Positions 37,251-50,125 of a stretch of 64,000 nt of DNA are shown here, piece by piece. Both the position numbers and the translations under genes were made by a program. Source of the stretch: Allolobophora icterica (taxonomy: Eukaryota > Annelida > Clitellata > Crassiclitellata > Lumbricidae). The stretch covers positions 41,271,409 to 41,335,408 of the forward strand of contig OY744613.1 of the NCBI GenBank assembly GCA_963556255.1, read 5' to 3'. Each line of letters opens with the position of its first letter. Position 1 is the stretch's first letter. The notes beneath the pieces are model-generated. The model did no database searches. It was not told the DNA's origin and saw only the letters and a program-made list of their open reading frames with translations.

Positions 37251-37338
37251 AGATGTATCACGTTTAGTTGTACTGGCTTAGTGAAACGCGTGGCCGACCG
37301 ATCTCGGCAGCGGCGCGCTATATGTATATAATTAGATT

Positions 37339-37886
37339 TGGTTTGTGTGATCAAGGAAAATAGCACAAAAGGGGCACTTCGAAACGTGCATCTTCTGTCG
37401 ACCCTCACAGTAGTGCTGAATACAATGATCCTTCAATTTAAAACACTTCACACATTTCAAAACAATGAAACTCAGCATCTATGTTAATCAGCATCTTTGC
37501 TTTTGTAAGCGCCTCTGAGTAGGTATCTTGAAGAGTCGCTATATCAAATTCTCAGAAAGAATGAATGAATGAATGTTAAACAAAGTTCTCGATTGAACAA
37601 CAAAAAGTTAGTTTTCTTCAGGAACTGTATTATGAAGAATCTTAAATAGTTTCCATTGTCGATAACTCCTTTCTGGCAACACAGTAATCACTTCAAGTAA
37701 ATATGGTAAAAGTCTCAAGTAAATTACCTTCTTTGCACTGGAGACTTCTGGTCATCCATGACACAGGGCTTCGATATAATTCCAACATGTTTAGATTGTT
37801 TGTTTCTTGATATATGATTAGCATGAAGCTTTACACTGGTTTACAGATTACAGCTTTGACTAAATGATTCATCACACAATTCATAC
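37339..37886. repeat. 3' flank of zinc-finger gene B
   Basis: Collinear with 24440-24895 (A), 49700-50125 (C) and 61080-61501 (D). A SINE/LINE 3' end (GCGCCTCTGAGTAGG ... (GAAT)n, about 37508-37575) is inserted in this copy only. No coding content. Confidence 0.7.
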
Positions 37887-40800
37887 TTAAACTCCAGTGT
37901 GTGTTTCCATGTGCCTTTTCAGAGCACCTTTTGAAGCCAATGCTTTATGACATAATAAACACCTAAACGGTTTATCTCCTGTGTGTCTTCTCATGTGCAT
38001 TTTGAGATCAAAAGCCCGTGTGAATGGTGTTTGACATAAATTACACTTGTGTGGTTTTTCTCCAGTATGGATTTTCTTATGCACTTCCAATCCACATTTC
38101 TGAACAAATGCACTGTTACACAATTCACACTTGTATGGCTTTTCACCGCTGTGTGTTTTCAAGTGCAATTTAAGAGATGTAATGTGTGCAAATGTTTTGC
38201 AACACACATTGCACAAGTAAGGTTTTTCTCCACTGTGAATCCTTAGGTGGAGATTAAGTGTACTCTTCTGTGCAAATGCTTTCGGACACAAATTACATAA
38301 GTATGGTTTTTCTTTAGTATGAGTTCTTAAATGGTTTTCCAGTCTATTCTTCGTTATAAAAGCTTTCTGACAATAAGCACACTTGAATGGCTTGTCTCCA
38401 GTATGGAATTTGTTGTGCATTTGCAATCCACACTTCTGAGAAAAAGCACAGTTACACAATTCACACTTGAATGGTTTTTCTCCAGTATGAGTTCTTGTAT
38501 GATTTTTCAGTGCACTCTTGTCTGGAAATACTTTGGCACATAAATCACACCTGCAGTTATGTGGTCTTTCTCCTGTGTGTGTTCTCATATGCCGCTTGAG
38601 ATAGCTTTTCACAGCAAATGCTTTATGACAGAAACTGCACTTGAATTTTTTTTCTTCACTGTGGGTTGCTTTATGTTCTGTGAGATTACTTTGCCATCCA
38701 AAGGTTTTGTCACATATATTGCATTTGTGTGATTTTTCTGCAGTGTCGATTTTCTTATGCTCTTTCAAGTCACCTTTCTGTGCAAATGCACTGTTGTACG
38801 ATTCACACTTGTATGGTTTTTCTCCAGTGTGCCTTCTCATGTGAACTTTGAGATCATTAGCCAGTATAAATGCTGTTTGACATAAATTGCACTTGTATGT
38901 TTTTTCTCCAGTATGGATTCTCTTGTGCTCTTCCAATCCTTTCTTATATGTAAATGCACTATTGCATGATTCACATTTATATGGTTTTTCTCCAGTGTGT
39001 TTTATCATGTGGATTTTAAGAGAGATATTGTGTGCAAATGTTTTGCAACAAACATTGCACGAGTAAGGTTTTTCTCCACTGTGGATCCTTAGATGGATGT
39101 TCAGTGTAGTCTTGAGTGCAAATGCTTTGTGACAGAAATTGCATAAGTAGGGTTTTTCCCCAGTATGAGTCCTTATATGGTCTTTGAGTTTAACCTTAGT
39201 TATAAATGCTTTCTGACATAAATTGCACTTGTGCGGTTTTTCTCCAGCATGGATTTTCTTATGCAATTTCAATCCAGCTCTCTGTACAAATGTACTGTTA
39301 CACAATTCACGCTTGTTTTGTTTTTCTCCACTGTGTTTTATCACGTGCATTTTAAGAGAGATATTGTGTGCAAATGTTTTGCAACAAACATTGCATGAGT
39401 AAGGTTTTTCTCCACTGTGGATCCTTAGATGGTTGTTCAGTGTATTCTTGAGTGCAAATGCTTTGTGACAGAAATTGCATAAGTAGGGTTTTTCTCCAGT
39501 ATGAGTCCTTATATGGTCTTTGAGTTTAACCTTAGCTATAAATGCTTTCTGACATAAATTACACTTGAACGGTTTTTCTCCAGTGTGGGTTCTTCTATGT
39601 GTGTCTAGATTACGCTTGTGTTTAAAAGCTTTAGGACAAATGCCACACTTGAGTGGTTTTTCTCCAGTGTGTGCTTTCATGTGATTGTTAAGAATACCAT
39701 TCGAAGCAAATGCTTTATCGCATATTAAACATTTAAAGGGTTTTTCTCCAGTGTGCCTTTTCATGTGCATTTTGAGATCGTAAGCCCGTATAAATGCTGA
39801 TTGACATAAATTGCACTTGTGTGGCTTTTCTCCAGTATGGATTTTCTTATGCTCTTCCAATCCAGACTTCAGTGCAAATGCACTGGTACACAATTCACAC
39901 TTGTTTGGTTTTTCTCCAGTGTGTGTTTCCAAGTGCAGTTTAAGGGACCTAACATGTGCAAAGGTTCTGCAACACACATTGCACAAGTAAGGTTTTTCTC
40001 CACTGTGAATCCTTAGATGGATATTCAGATAACTCTTCTGTGGAAATGCTTTGGAACACAAATTGCACAAGTATGGTTTTTCTTTGGTATGAGTTCTCAA
40101 ATGGTTTTCCAGTCTATTCTTCGTTATAAAAGCTTTCTGACAATAAGCACACTTGAATGGCTTGTCTCCAGTATGGATTTTGTTATGCATTTGCAATCCA
40201 CACTTCTGAGTAAAAGCACTGTTACACAGGTCACACTTGTATGGTTTTTCTCCACTGTGTGTTTTCAAGTGCAGTTTAAGAGATGTTATGTGTGCAAATG
40301 TTTTGCAACACACCTTGCACAAGCAAGGTTTTTCTCCACTGTGGATCCTTAGATGGTTTTCCAGTGTATTCTTCTGTGCATATGCCTTGTGACACAAATT
40401 GCACAAGTATGGCTTTCCTTCACGGTGCACCCTTAGGTGAGTGTCTAGTGTCTCCTTCTGTCCAAATGCTTTTTGACACACACTGGACAAGTAGGGTTTT
40501 TCTCCAGAATGAGTCCTTAAATGATCTTCCAGTTTACAAATCTTTACAAATGCTCTCTGATACAAAGTGCATTTGAGTGGCTTATTGCTAGTGAGGTTTA
40601 TTCCACGTTGGTGTCGATTACCCGTCTGTCCAAAAGTTTCTTGGCAGAATTCGCTCTTGTGAGCTTGCTCTACTGTGTGGGTTCTAGTATAAAATTCAAG
40701 GGCTCCCTTCTGTGGAAAAGCTTTGTCACATAAATTGCTTCTGAATAGTTTATCTCCTGTGTGCATTCTCATGTGCCGTTTTAGATAGCTTTTCACAGCA

Positions 40801-41524
40801 AATGCTTTTTGACAGAAACTGCACTTGAAGGATTTTTCTTTATTGTGGGTTAATTTGTGTTCTGCTAGATTACTCTGCCATGCAAATGTTTTATTACATA
40901 TATTGCAAGTGTATGGTTTTTCTCTAGTGTGGAATTTTCTATGTTCTAACATATGTCCTTTTTGTGTAAATGTCTTGTTACATATATTGCACTCGAATGG
41001 TTTTTCACCACTGTGCATTCTCATGTGTATTTTAAGTGAGGCATTGTGCGCAAATGTTTTGTAACACACCTTGCACAAGCAAGGTTTTTCTCCACTGTGG
41101 ATCCTTAGATGGTTTTCCAGTGTATTCTTCTGTGCAAATGCTTTGGAACACAAATTGCACAAGTAGGTTTTTTCTCCAGGATGAGTCTGTAAATGGTCTT
41201 CCAGCTTATTGCTCTTTAAAAATGCATCGTTTGTTTTTTCTCCAGTCTGAAATTTTATATGTTCTAACATATTACTCTTTTGTGTAAATGTCCTGTTCTG
41301 CAAATTGCACTCGAACGGTTTTTCATTAATATTTTTTCTTGTAGTGTATTGCTGTTTACTCTTCTCCGCCAGCGCTTTGTCACGTAATGCATTCTTGAAT
41401 AGTTTATCTGCAGTGTGGGATATTTTGTGGAGTTTGAGACTCCAATCCTGCGCAAAAGACTTCTTACAAACGTCGCATTCATATCGTTCTTCGTTGTTAT
41501 CGTTTCTTGCGTTCATCTTCAAAT
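37887..41524 (-). CDS. C2H2 zinc-finger protein B, finger-array exon
   Basis: One exon with about 43 finger units, of which about 34 keep the full C-X2-C-X12-H-X3-H pattern, joined by TGEKP-type linkers. The protein is predicted to be a nuclear sequence-specific DNA-binding protein. No KRAB, SCAN, BTB or ZAD domain is seen. The exon starts after an AG acceptor (minus-strand CTCTTTTTAAG) at 41524 and reads in phase 1 from exon 1 at 41990-41999: MAI-D-LKMNARNDNNEE, giving about 1215 aa. An internal ATG at 41516 is the alternative start. Degenerate units cluster near the N terminus (units 2-4, second Cys or His lost) and at SNLCDKAF, SEFCQETF, CTLYQRAF and SSVCQKAF. It ends at HTGV, shorter than the paralogues. 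It is an intact frame and probably a functional gene. Confidence 0.85.
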
Positions 41525-41989
41525 CTTAAAAAGAGTCATAACTCTACAATAAATAGTATTTTGAATCAGTTTACAAAATTGCTAGAGAATCTATCAGAAA
41601 TTAACAATGTCAGAGTTAAAATGGTGCACTCCTTTTGATTCATCATCCAAGGAAGAAGGGAGTAAAAAAAGAAATCAAAGACCAAGAATAGTGATACAAG
41701 TTTATAGTTAGTACATAGACAACTTCAGAAGTTTGAAATATCATGAGGATGGCACACTTTGAATAGTTTTCGGGAGTTCAGCCGCTTTCTATAAAACTGT
41801 TTTCGTGAAATCGGGCTTTTCTGTATTTTCAGCGTTTTCGGGGATTCGGGTTTCGGGGATTCGGGCCGGACCCATTTAATCGGTAGTTGGGTTCTTTTTT
41901 ATTTTTTTAAAACCTTTTTAGCGATTCCACTGCATAGAATTCGATATTTTTTCAACGGTTAATTAATGATAATGGTGAATGAAACTCAC

Positions 41990-41999
41990 CTATAGCCAT
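41990..41999 (-). CDS. coding exon 1 of zinc-finger gene B (M-A-I)
   Basis: Minus strand GAAA-ATGGCTATAG-GTGAGT. The 465-nt intron (41525-41989) separates it from the finger exon. The phase-1 join G|AT keeps the frame. The same exon is found at 29896 (A) and 57912 (C). Confidence 0.7.
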
Positions 42000-42140
42000 T
42001 TTCGTTGAAAGTAGACCGATTATGGTGATTCTTTGCTCAGCATGCTCGTAAAAATGGCGTCAGAGTAAATGTAAATGCTTCAAGTGGAAGTTGGATCACT
42101 CAGTATTCTGCCCTCTAGTGATTACTTTCACGTTTCAGAT
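42000..42140 (-). promoter_or_regulatory. conserved 5' region of zinc-finger gene B
   Basis: Conserved with 29906-30050 and 57922-58050. Beyond it, about 42165-42300 (GTTCCGCGGAACC) matches 58080-58200 of unit C. Confidence 0.5.
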
Positions 42141-42896
42141 ATGGCATGAATCTGTTGTGGGTGGAGAGATAATCTATGGTCCAGTGGGTTCAGCTGGAGT
42201 TCCGCGGAACCATTAGGCTCCGCGGCGTCGGCTAGAGGTTCCACAGCGGTTCAATTATAAAATAGAAAAAAATACAAATTGCATTCGCAATAGGATGAGC
42301 ATTGGGCAGAGTGTGTTATAATGACATGCACGTTGGAAAAAACTGATATTCAAAGTTTAAGTCGTAAAACCTAAATATGATCCGAATATTACAAGTTAGG
42401 TCTACAATTAAATTTATTTCTTGAAAAATTGAACGGCAAACAAAACTCAAGAGTTCTAACAGCCTTACGCTTGGCCTTCAAGTGGCGCTTTAGAAGTTTG
42501 GAGATTGCGATTACGATTAACATAGGCCTAGAGTGAACACAGACACGCGCACGCACGCACGCACGCACGCACACACACACAGTTTAGATAATTTTTCACA
42601 GACGACTAACACCACGCAATCAACTTTAGACGTGAATTTGATGCTTTTTGATAGGTTGGTAGGCCCTACTCTCTATTCTACTTTAAAGTAGGGAATCAAC
42701 ATAGCCAATCGACGCCGATGGAAAAATATGAGATAGGCCTAGATGGAAACTCAATGACGCTGGGGAACTTACAGAAAGGTTAACTCGATCCTGAATGACT
42801 TGAAATTCGGAATATCAACCGAAAAGCCTGGGTATTGCTAGCATGTCCATTTATGAGACTCATAATTATAAGCTCTGTAAGGCAGCGGCGTAGGGG

Positions 42897-43216
42897 GGCC
42901 CGTAGAGTAATGGATAACACAATTGCGTGAAGAGCTGAAGGTACCAAGATCGAACCCCGCAGACATCTATTAATTTAAGGATAATTCAGCCTTCCACTCG
43001 CTAGGCGGCGGCGGTGGTTAAATGAATAGTAGGCCGTGATATGGCGCCATATGTGGCTGCCGCATGAGCAGTTATATTCGACTCCTGTAATACTGTTATC
43101 ATGTGCTTCTACTTAATATATGTATGTAAGGCGCCCTGCGTGGCTGCCGTTTCTACTATAATTATGTATGTTCACTGTAAAGCGCAGTGCGTTTGCAAGC
43201 GCTTAATTAAAGAAAA
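42897..43216 (+). mobile_element. tRNA-headed SINE
   Basis: A box TAGAGTAATGG (42903-42913) and B box AGATCGAACCCC (42947-42958) at tRNA spacing. The body contains a twice-used GGCGCC...TGGCTGCCG module and the 3' end CTGTAAAGCGCAGTGCG, then an ATT-rich tail. It is absent from the paralogous site at about 21338. The head resembles an Arg-type tRNA. Confidence 0.65.
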
Positions 43217-43625
<409 letters not shown>

Positions 43626-44280
43626 TACACGGGTATGAATTATGAAATTGGCCCCTCTGTTTTATTTATTTAACATTTTCCAAATACATCGTCATTTGTA
43701 ATGAGTATTTGATGCCCCTTAGCTGCTAAATGGGTCGCCAAAATCACACCTCACAACTGGTTTATAGGTAACGAGGAATAACTAGATATTTTTACGCGAA
43801 AATTAATTCATGAATTTACTTGGGATAAAGTAGTTAAAATTGCATTAACCCTCCGAGGACTGAACTTTTTGTAGTCATTCTGGTACTATGAGGGGGGGTC
43901 TAGCAGACCCCTAGGTCTATTGTACTGTTTTGCATTGACTATCCAATTTTTTAATAGTTGTAACTTAAAATTAAAACAAGGAGACACTACAGACACTTGT
44001 ATATTTGTAATATAACAATAAAACTAATTACAAATACTCGGGTATGCGAAGTATTCACATACATGTGAATTTATCAGTTATGTATCATTTTCAGAGGTAC
44101 ATTGTAGATAAACAAAACATGTAACAGTTTCATATATATCGCGTCTTAGCAGTAGCATATTATTCGGACAGAGTGATAAGTGCTATCTAGATGTCGTTTT
44201 GGTCGTAGTTACCTTCAGTGCTAGTTAGCCTACTGGTCATTTTCCGTTGAACAATTGCAACAGCGACGAGACATCTTTAC

Positions 44281-46665
44281 TCACGAGTGTTCGCCACATA
44301 CGTGCTTTTCACAGCCATCGCAAAGTTGCTTGCTTTTACGCTTTCTCTTCGCTGGACACACATAGCAACAGCCTCTTCCAGCAATTGATCGCATTCCACG
44401 GACAATGGGTTGCACTTGTGACACATTGTAACCCATCATTTTCATCGCATCAGTAGTTACTGCACGAAGTCTCGTTGCATGCTGCTGACGATATTCCAAG
44501 AGGGGCTGACATAATTCTATACTTAGTCGCTTCAGCCACCAATGACGACGACGATGTAATGGCACGGGAGCTTGAAGATTTTCAATATTCCATACAGTAT
44601 AGGCATTGTTACCAGCAACATCGACAACATTGAAAAACATCGCCAATGGCCAACGAAGAGTAGTTCTGCGGCAACTGTTGAATCTAACCTTCTGGTCGAG
44701 AGTGTCAACTCCCGCTTTTGTAGAGTTGTAGTACCTGACTATTTCTGGTTTACCATCTATGACGCTAGTATCGTGATGCATTGATGTTTAGGAACCCACG
44801 AAACCATAGTGAGCTGCTGATGATATGCAAACATTATCGATCCAGGTTCCCGCTTCTTGGCAGCAACTGGCAGTAACGCTGTCGGCAAATGGCGACGGTT
44901 TGCTTTGATTATGCCTACTACAGTCAAGTTTTCAGTCAGTAGATTTTCACATAATTCGACATCAGTAAAAAACCTGTCCATTGTAACGTTACGCCCAGTT
45001 TTCAGCAGTGGTTGTATCATTTCTTTGACAACTTTGCTTCCGAGATTAGTCGTAACCTGGTTTCCTTCCTTGCCAAGGTATGGCGCTGCGTTATAGCAGT
45101 AACTGTTCTTTGAGTCGCAGCAAGCCCAAACTTTTATACCATATCGTCCGGGTTTCGATGGCATATATACTGCCTAAACACACATCTACCGCGAAAAGTC
45201 ACCAGCTGTTCGTCTACTGTGACGCATTCTCCAGGTAAGTAAACAGTTCGACAGTTTGCAACGAACATCTCCCACACTTCTCGAAATGGTGCAAACCGGT
45301 CTAGGCCTCTTCTAACATTGCGAGTGTGAAAGTCATCAAAGCGAAGAAATTTCAACAACAGTTTGAAACGATCACGACTCACTACAGCTCGATATAGGCT
45401 ATAGGATGACTGGACAATGTCCACAACTCGTGCAATGTTTCCCTACTGGAGTGGCAAAGTCCTTGAAATATCAACAAACCGATTCCTGCTTCTACTTCCA
45501 TTTCTTCCAATGGTTGAAAGCCATTGAAGCGCAGTGATATTCTCTTACTTGGATTCTGCTTGACATATGTGATGCATTTTGAGAATAGGGACCATAAGTC
45601 TCAAATGGAGTTAAGGATTGATTCATAATCCTGGGTAATTTCTGATTAAAATGCAGAAAAAATGAACTTGATATCTTGATCCTAAGTATTTTTAAAACTT
45701 ATTGAAAACTGAATATGCGCAAATGAGAGTTTTCGGATATTTCACTGTAAACCTTCACTGAAGAAAATGCGAATTTTTGACAAAACTTTACCACAAAATT
45801 CGTTATGAAATATTAACTAAACACAGCTCATAATGCCGTTCAATCACAGTATACCGTTTTGTATACATGCACATTATTCTTGGGTAAAAATTATTCTACA
45901 TTTAAAAAATTATTATGTGCTTAAAACTATTATGAAAGTCAGAACGGATAACACGAGACTTATATTCAATTTTTAAGCCTCACACAAAAGTCATCATTTG
46001 AAGAATAAAACTTGAGATTTTTGAAAACTTTCCTTTATCAATGTTTACTAGCAACATTAATGTATCCGAAATCACTCAGAACTCATTTTCACCCAAACTG
46101 ACCTACACTTGCTTTAAAGCCAGTTTTCTCAGTAACTGTGGAGAGACTTATGGTCCCTTTTCCCAAAACGCATCACATATTCTTCATACTTCATATTGGT
46201 ACATCTAGTTACGTGTTTCACAATGTTTTCAGATAAAAACAATCTGAAAGTTTCAGCAATTGACTGGATTTTCGGCATGCACTTTTACACCTGGTGGTGG
46301 CCTAAGAACATCCTTTGCACTAGCACGTCCTTTCTTTTTCGAACTTGTTGTCGACCATTGTCTTCCTGTTCGTGATTTATAGCCATTTGCCGCACCTCCC
46401 GAAAACGACTGCTCATCATCAGAACTGCTGGTTGGAGACGACTGTTCTTCATGCAAACTACACCGGTCTTCACATTCTAATGCAGAATTCGTTGAATTCT
46501 CACTGTTACGATCCGGATCTTTTGCAGTAGCAGCCTCAGGTTCGACATCGGAGCAATCGTCACTGTCGTCTGTATCGTCACTCATATGACCATCACTTTC
46601 GTCATCAACGATCAATTTTAGTAGCCTCAGCTAGCGAAAATCTACGTCTAGAAGTCATTATCTAA
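44281..46665 (-). pseudogene. piggyBac transposase pseudogene
   Basis: The start is near 46660 (MTSRRRFSLAEA), with a frameshift about 45 nt later. Then an acidic N-terminal region rich in DDSD (46253-46615), an AETFRLFLSENIV block, interruption by a MITE, and QNPSKRISLRF, DRFKLLLKFLRFDDF, VTVDEQLVTFRGRC (45134-45424). A 2-bp insertion in a TATAT run near 45160 follows. The core continues with KPGRYGIKVWA and MDRFFTDVELCENLL (44757-45164), then a small deletion with frameshift near 44775. The end has SMHHDTSV-like, GVDTLDQKV and the C-terminal Cys-rich zinc domain CCYVCPAKRKRK ... CDGC ... CGEH (44281-44781). These are standard piggyBac landmarks. There are several disabling changes, so it is inactive. 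Confidence 0.85.
45568..46177. mobile_element. 610-bp MITE nested in the piggyBac transposase
   Basis: Inverted ends of about 34 bp, starting TGTGATGC and containing the exact block AGGGACCATAAGTCTC. TA stands on both sides (45566-45567, 46178-46179). Removing it with one TA rejoins the transposase in frame (EEY|VKQNPSKR). TA duplications point to a Tc1/mariner-type mover. The interior is non-coding. Confidence 0.8.
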
Positions 46666-47396
46666 GTTTGTTTACGTATATCCTTCACGAAATAATACTG
46701 TAATGCTTATACTTTATCAAAAAAATAACACAAAATAATTTGCTGCACATTGCAACCGCATGTGTTTATAGCGTTATTTCTGGGTTATGTTGTTTACATG
46801 CCGTTTCCATGGTAACCAGTTGCGTTTTTATTACTTTAGCGCATTACTGGGCGAGCAACAAAGTCATAAAATATCACAACCAAACTCAATCGGATACTGA
46901 GTGAAATACAAAAAAAAAAACGGCCCGGCGCCCCTCATAGGCGTACGAGGGTTAAAATCAAGAGTAATTAACCTAAATAAAAATTATTAATTTTAAGATA
47001 GGCGTAATTTGTGGAGGTACGAGGAGTACCCGTACCTCAACTTTTTGGACTGGGGGTACCGTACCCTCCACTTTTTAAACAATGCCAGTCAATATTTATT
47101 ACTGTGCCTTCCCAGAGATGGCCTCCGTGCGAAAAGCGAAAGTGGAGAAGGAATTGACACCCCTACTTTTCAGACCAAAGTTATGCCCCTGAATTTTAAC
47201 CCTCATTTGGCGCCCCTTTCCTTTGGCGCCAGGGTCACTTGTCCCTCTGCACCATCTAGCTACTCCTCTGCTGTAAGGTTCCTTAATGGGAAATGTGAGT
47301 CCTGTTTGGGCCCATGTGGGCATGCACGCAGAGGAAGTACTCCTACTTTCTTAGATCGTATGTAGGCCTATACAAGTAGGAATGTGACGTTGAATG

Positions 47397-47735
47397 CAGG
47401 GGCGCCCGCAGCGTGACGCACTGGACGCACGTGCGTCCAGCCACCAAATCAAATCCATATAAGGAATAGGCTTCGCATCGATAATTTTGAAAACAATTCA
47501 ATCACCTACATAACGTGCAAAACAGAACCAGTGTGATTCTCGTAAACGATATTTTTCTATAATTCTTAAATTATTTTTAATCAAGAACGGAAATACATGC
47601 TCACAGAAAACAATATTTTGTTAAACGGCATTACGGCATGTCAAAGCATTATAGATGTTATCTCAATTGAAATTTTTTTGCGTCCAATTTTCTAATTTTT
47701 TGCGTCCAATTTTTTTAAGCCTGCGGGCGCACCTG
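47397..47735. mobile_element. 339-bp hAT-type MITE
   Basis: Ends CAGGGGCGCCCGCAG and, reversed, CAGGTGCGCCCGCAG. A perfect 8-bp target duplication GTTGAATG (47389-47396 and 47736-47743). Unit A holds the empty site GTTGAATGCA at about 21832-21841. TGGACGCA repeats lie just inside both ends. Confidence 0.85.
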
Positions 47736-47743
47736 GTTGAATG

Positions 47744-48212
<469 letters not shown>

Positions 48213-48745
48213 GTTCCAAACATCGGCTTGTAAATTTTACTGATGGATGCAATCGGTTTTTGCGTAGGCCCTATATAAAGCTGATCTTAAAATACCTGAG
48301 TTGAAGTCTTTATTGAAGAAACACTATTGAACTCGAACTATACAAGTGGTTACTACTCAGTTTTACGACACTGCGTGATAAGAAAAAAATCATTAACGTC
48401 GCCCTCCTCCGTTATTCAGGATTGGGACTAGCACTAGGGCACGGACTTGCGGTATGTACTACTCAGATGTTTGAAGTTCTGTTCAGCTTTATATAGACCG
48501 TCAGGCTGCGGCCGGCAATCACTCGCGAGCGGCCATAACGTCGTCGCAACAAACCTGCCACACTTTACAAACTCTTAGCCTACATTACACTTCTATATCG
48601 ATGACCTCCCCCCCCCCACAGTCTCTCCATAAGTTCCCTCTGGACTCATGGAGAATCTATTCGGAATAGATCCCCCGCCCACTGACGAATCTTTTTTAGA
48701 ATAAACTCCACATCCTTGAGACTATATTCCAAAACAGTCTCCGGG
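48213..48745. mobile_element. insertion shared by units C and D, absent from A and B
   Basis: It lies between GTGAGCC and GGAGAGAAAATATTT, which are adjacent in unit B (near 30775-30790). Much of it recurs at about 59935-60295 in unit D (ACGACACTGCGTGATAA, GGCTGCGGCCGGCAATC, GAGAATCTATTCG). It contains TATATAAAG and a reverse-strand AATAAAG. It could be a solo LTR, but no terminal structure or duplication is clear. Confidence 0.45.
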
Positions 48746-50125
48746 AGAGAAAATATTTCCTGCTCCGTTGAATTTGAAATAATGTCTCCTTCAAGGAGAC
48801 TTTATTCTTTGAGAAATACAGACACATTTTGTTTTCTGGTTTCTGATAATTTTAAGTTGGTAGATTTTCTAACTTTATTCTAAAACTATGTACTTTTTAA
48901 ATTTATATTACAATAATGACATTAAATTTGTGAGAAGAACGAAAAACATGGGGAGGGGTAAATTTTTCAGTCTCGGGTAACCAGTAGCGGCGCCAGAAAA
49001 TTTTTGTAACCAGGGCAAAGACAGGGCAGTCATACAAGTAACCAGTGCAAAGGGCGATTTATGCCCCGATTAAACCACCGGCAGGACAAGAATTCTGGCA
49101 GGGCAACGACCAGGGCAAAAGCTTTTTTACGAGGGCATATGCCCTGGCTCACCCTGGTTTAGCGCCGCCCCTGCGGGTAACTCTGTTTTATTATGGACTT
49201 TATATCATGACGCCGGCCTCTGCGTATTGCAAGAGCTTCTTGATATTGACCCTAACTAGTTAAAGCATAAAACTTATTAGACTTTGTGAAAAACAAAAAG
49301 TACTCTGAAGGCGAATTTTTGAATGATGCTCAGATAGCCAAAGGAACACTCCAATAGCTGGCACTTACACATCAAGATATACCATAATTATCCTGGTCAC
49401 ATTTCTTAGTCCAAGCTAAAATTGTTCAAGCAGTAAGCAATATACCTCGCATATATTGACTCACCAGATCAGAGCAGAATGGTGGGTGCAGGCTTATCAA
49501 TGAGTAAATGTGCAAAACCACTAGAAATATATGGCCGACACCAAAAGAACAACTCTTAAACACAGACTAAGTTTGAGATACTACAAGTGTTAACCAAAAC
49601 ATCACGTCAAACAATAGAATGGTCTCCAAATGCGGCAAAAACCAAGTATCAATGGCAATAGTCATTCCTCACAAATATTACAAGATCTAAACAAGGAAGT
49701 ATTGAATTAATTTGGTGTGTGTGCTCAAAGAAAAAAGTACAAAAAGTGGAATTCATAACGTGTATCTTGCTGTCGAACCTCACATTAGTGCTGATGACAA
49801 TGATCTTTCAATTTAAAACACTTCATCACACATTTCAAAATAATAAGAACTCAGCTTGTATGTTAAACAAAAGTTCTCGATTGACCTACAGAAAGTTTGT
49901 TTTCTTCAGGAACTGGATTATGAAGACTCTTGAATAGTCTCCATTGTTGACAACTCATTTCTAGGAACACAGTTACCATGTCAAGTCAATATGGAAAAAT
50001 GTCTCATTGAAGTAAATTACGGTCATGGCACTGGAGACTCTTGGTCACGCTAGACGCTGGGCTTCCAGAACAAATTCACACTTCTTTAGACTGTTTGTTT
50101 CTTGAGATATGATTAGCATGAAGTT
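48746..50125. repeat. 3' flank of zinc-finger gene C
   Basis: Collinear with 23060-24895 (A) and 60300-61501 (D). No coding content. AGGGCA-rich sequence at about 49010-49170 is specific to this copy. Confidence 0.7.

Larger units (their letters stand above)
43845..46955 (-). mobile_element. piggyBac transposon, decayed, 3.1 kb
   Basis: TTAA is present at both ends (43845-43848 and 46952-46955) with short inverted ends beginning CCCTC. It contains a minus-strand piggyBac transposase broken by shifts, and a nested MITE. The paralogous site in unit A (about 21600-21620) lacks it, confirming insertion after or apart from the duplication. Confidence 0.9.

Noticed and set aside
37887..41524. Many short plus-strand frames with a repeated WFFSSMDFLM-like motif antisense to zinc-finger genes
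   Set aside because: They recur every 84 bp as the complement of the conserved TGEKP linkers and finger codons; shadows of the real minus-strand genes.
42897..42975. Possible tRNA-Arg gene
   Set aside because: The tRNA-like head runs straight into a SINE body and ATT tail and is absent from the paralogous site.
43845..46955. Assigning the TTAA-flanked element at 7158-12356 to piggyBac as well
   Set aside because: Its transposase lacks the piggyBac landmarks that are plain in this element (MDRFFTD, C-terminal Cys-rich domain) and instead shows Kolobok-type blocks.
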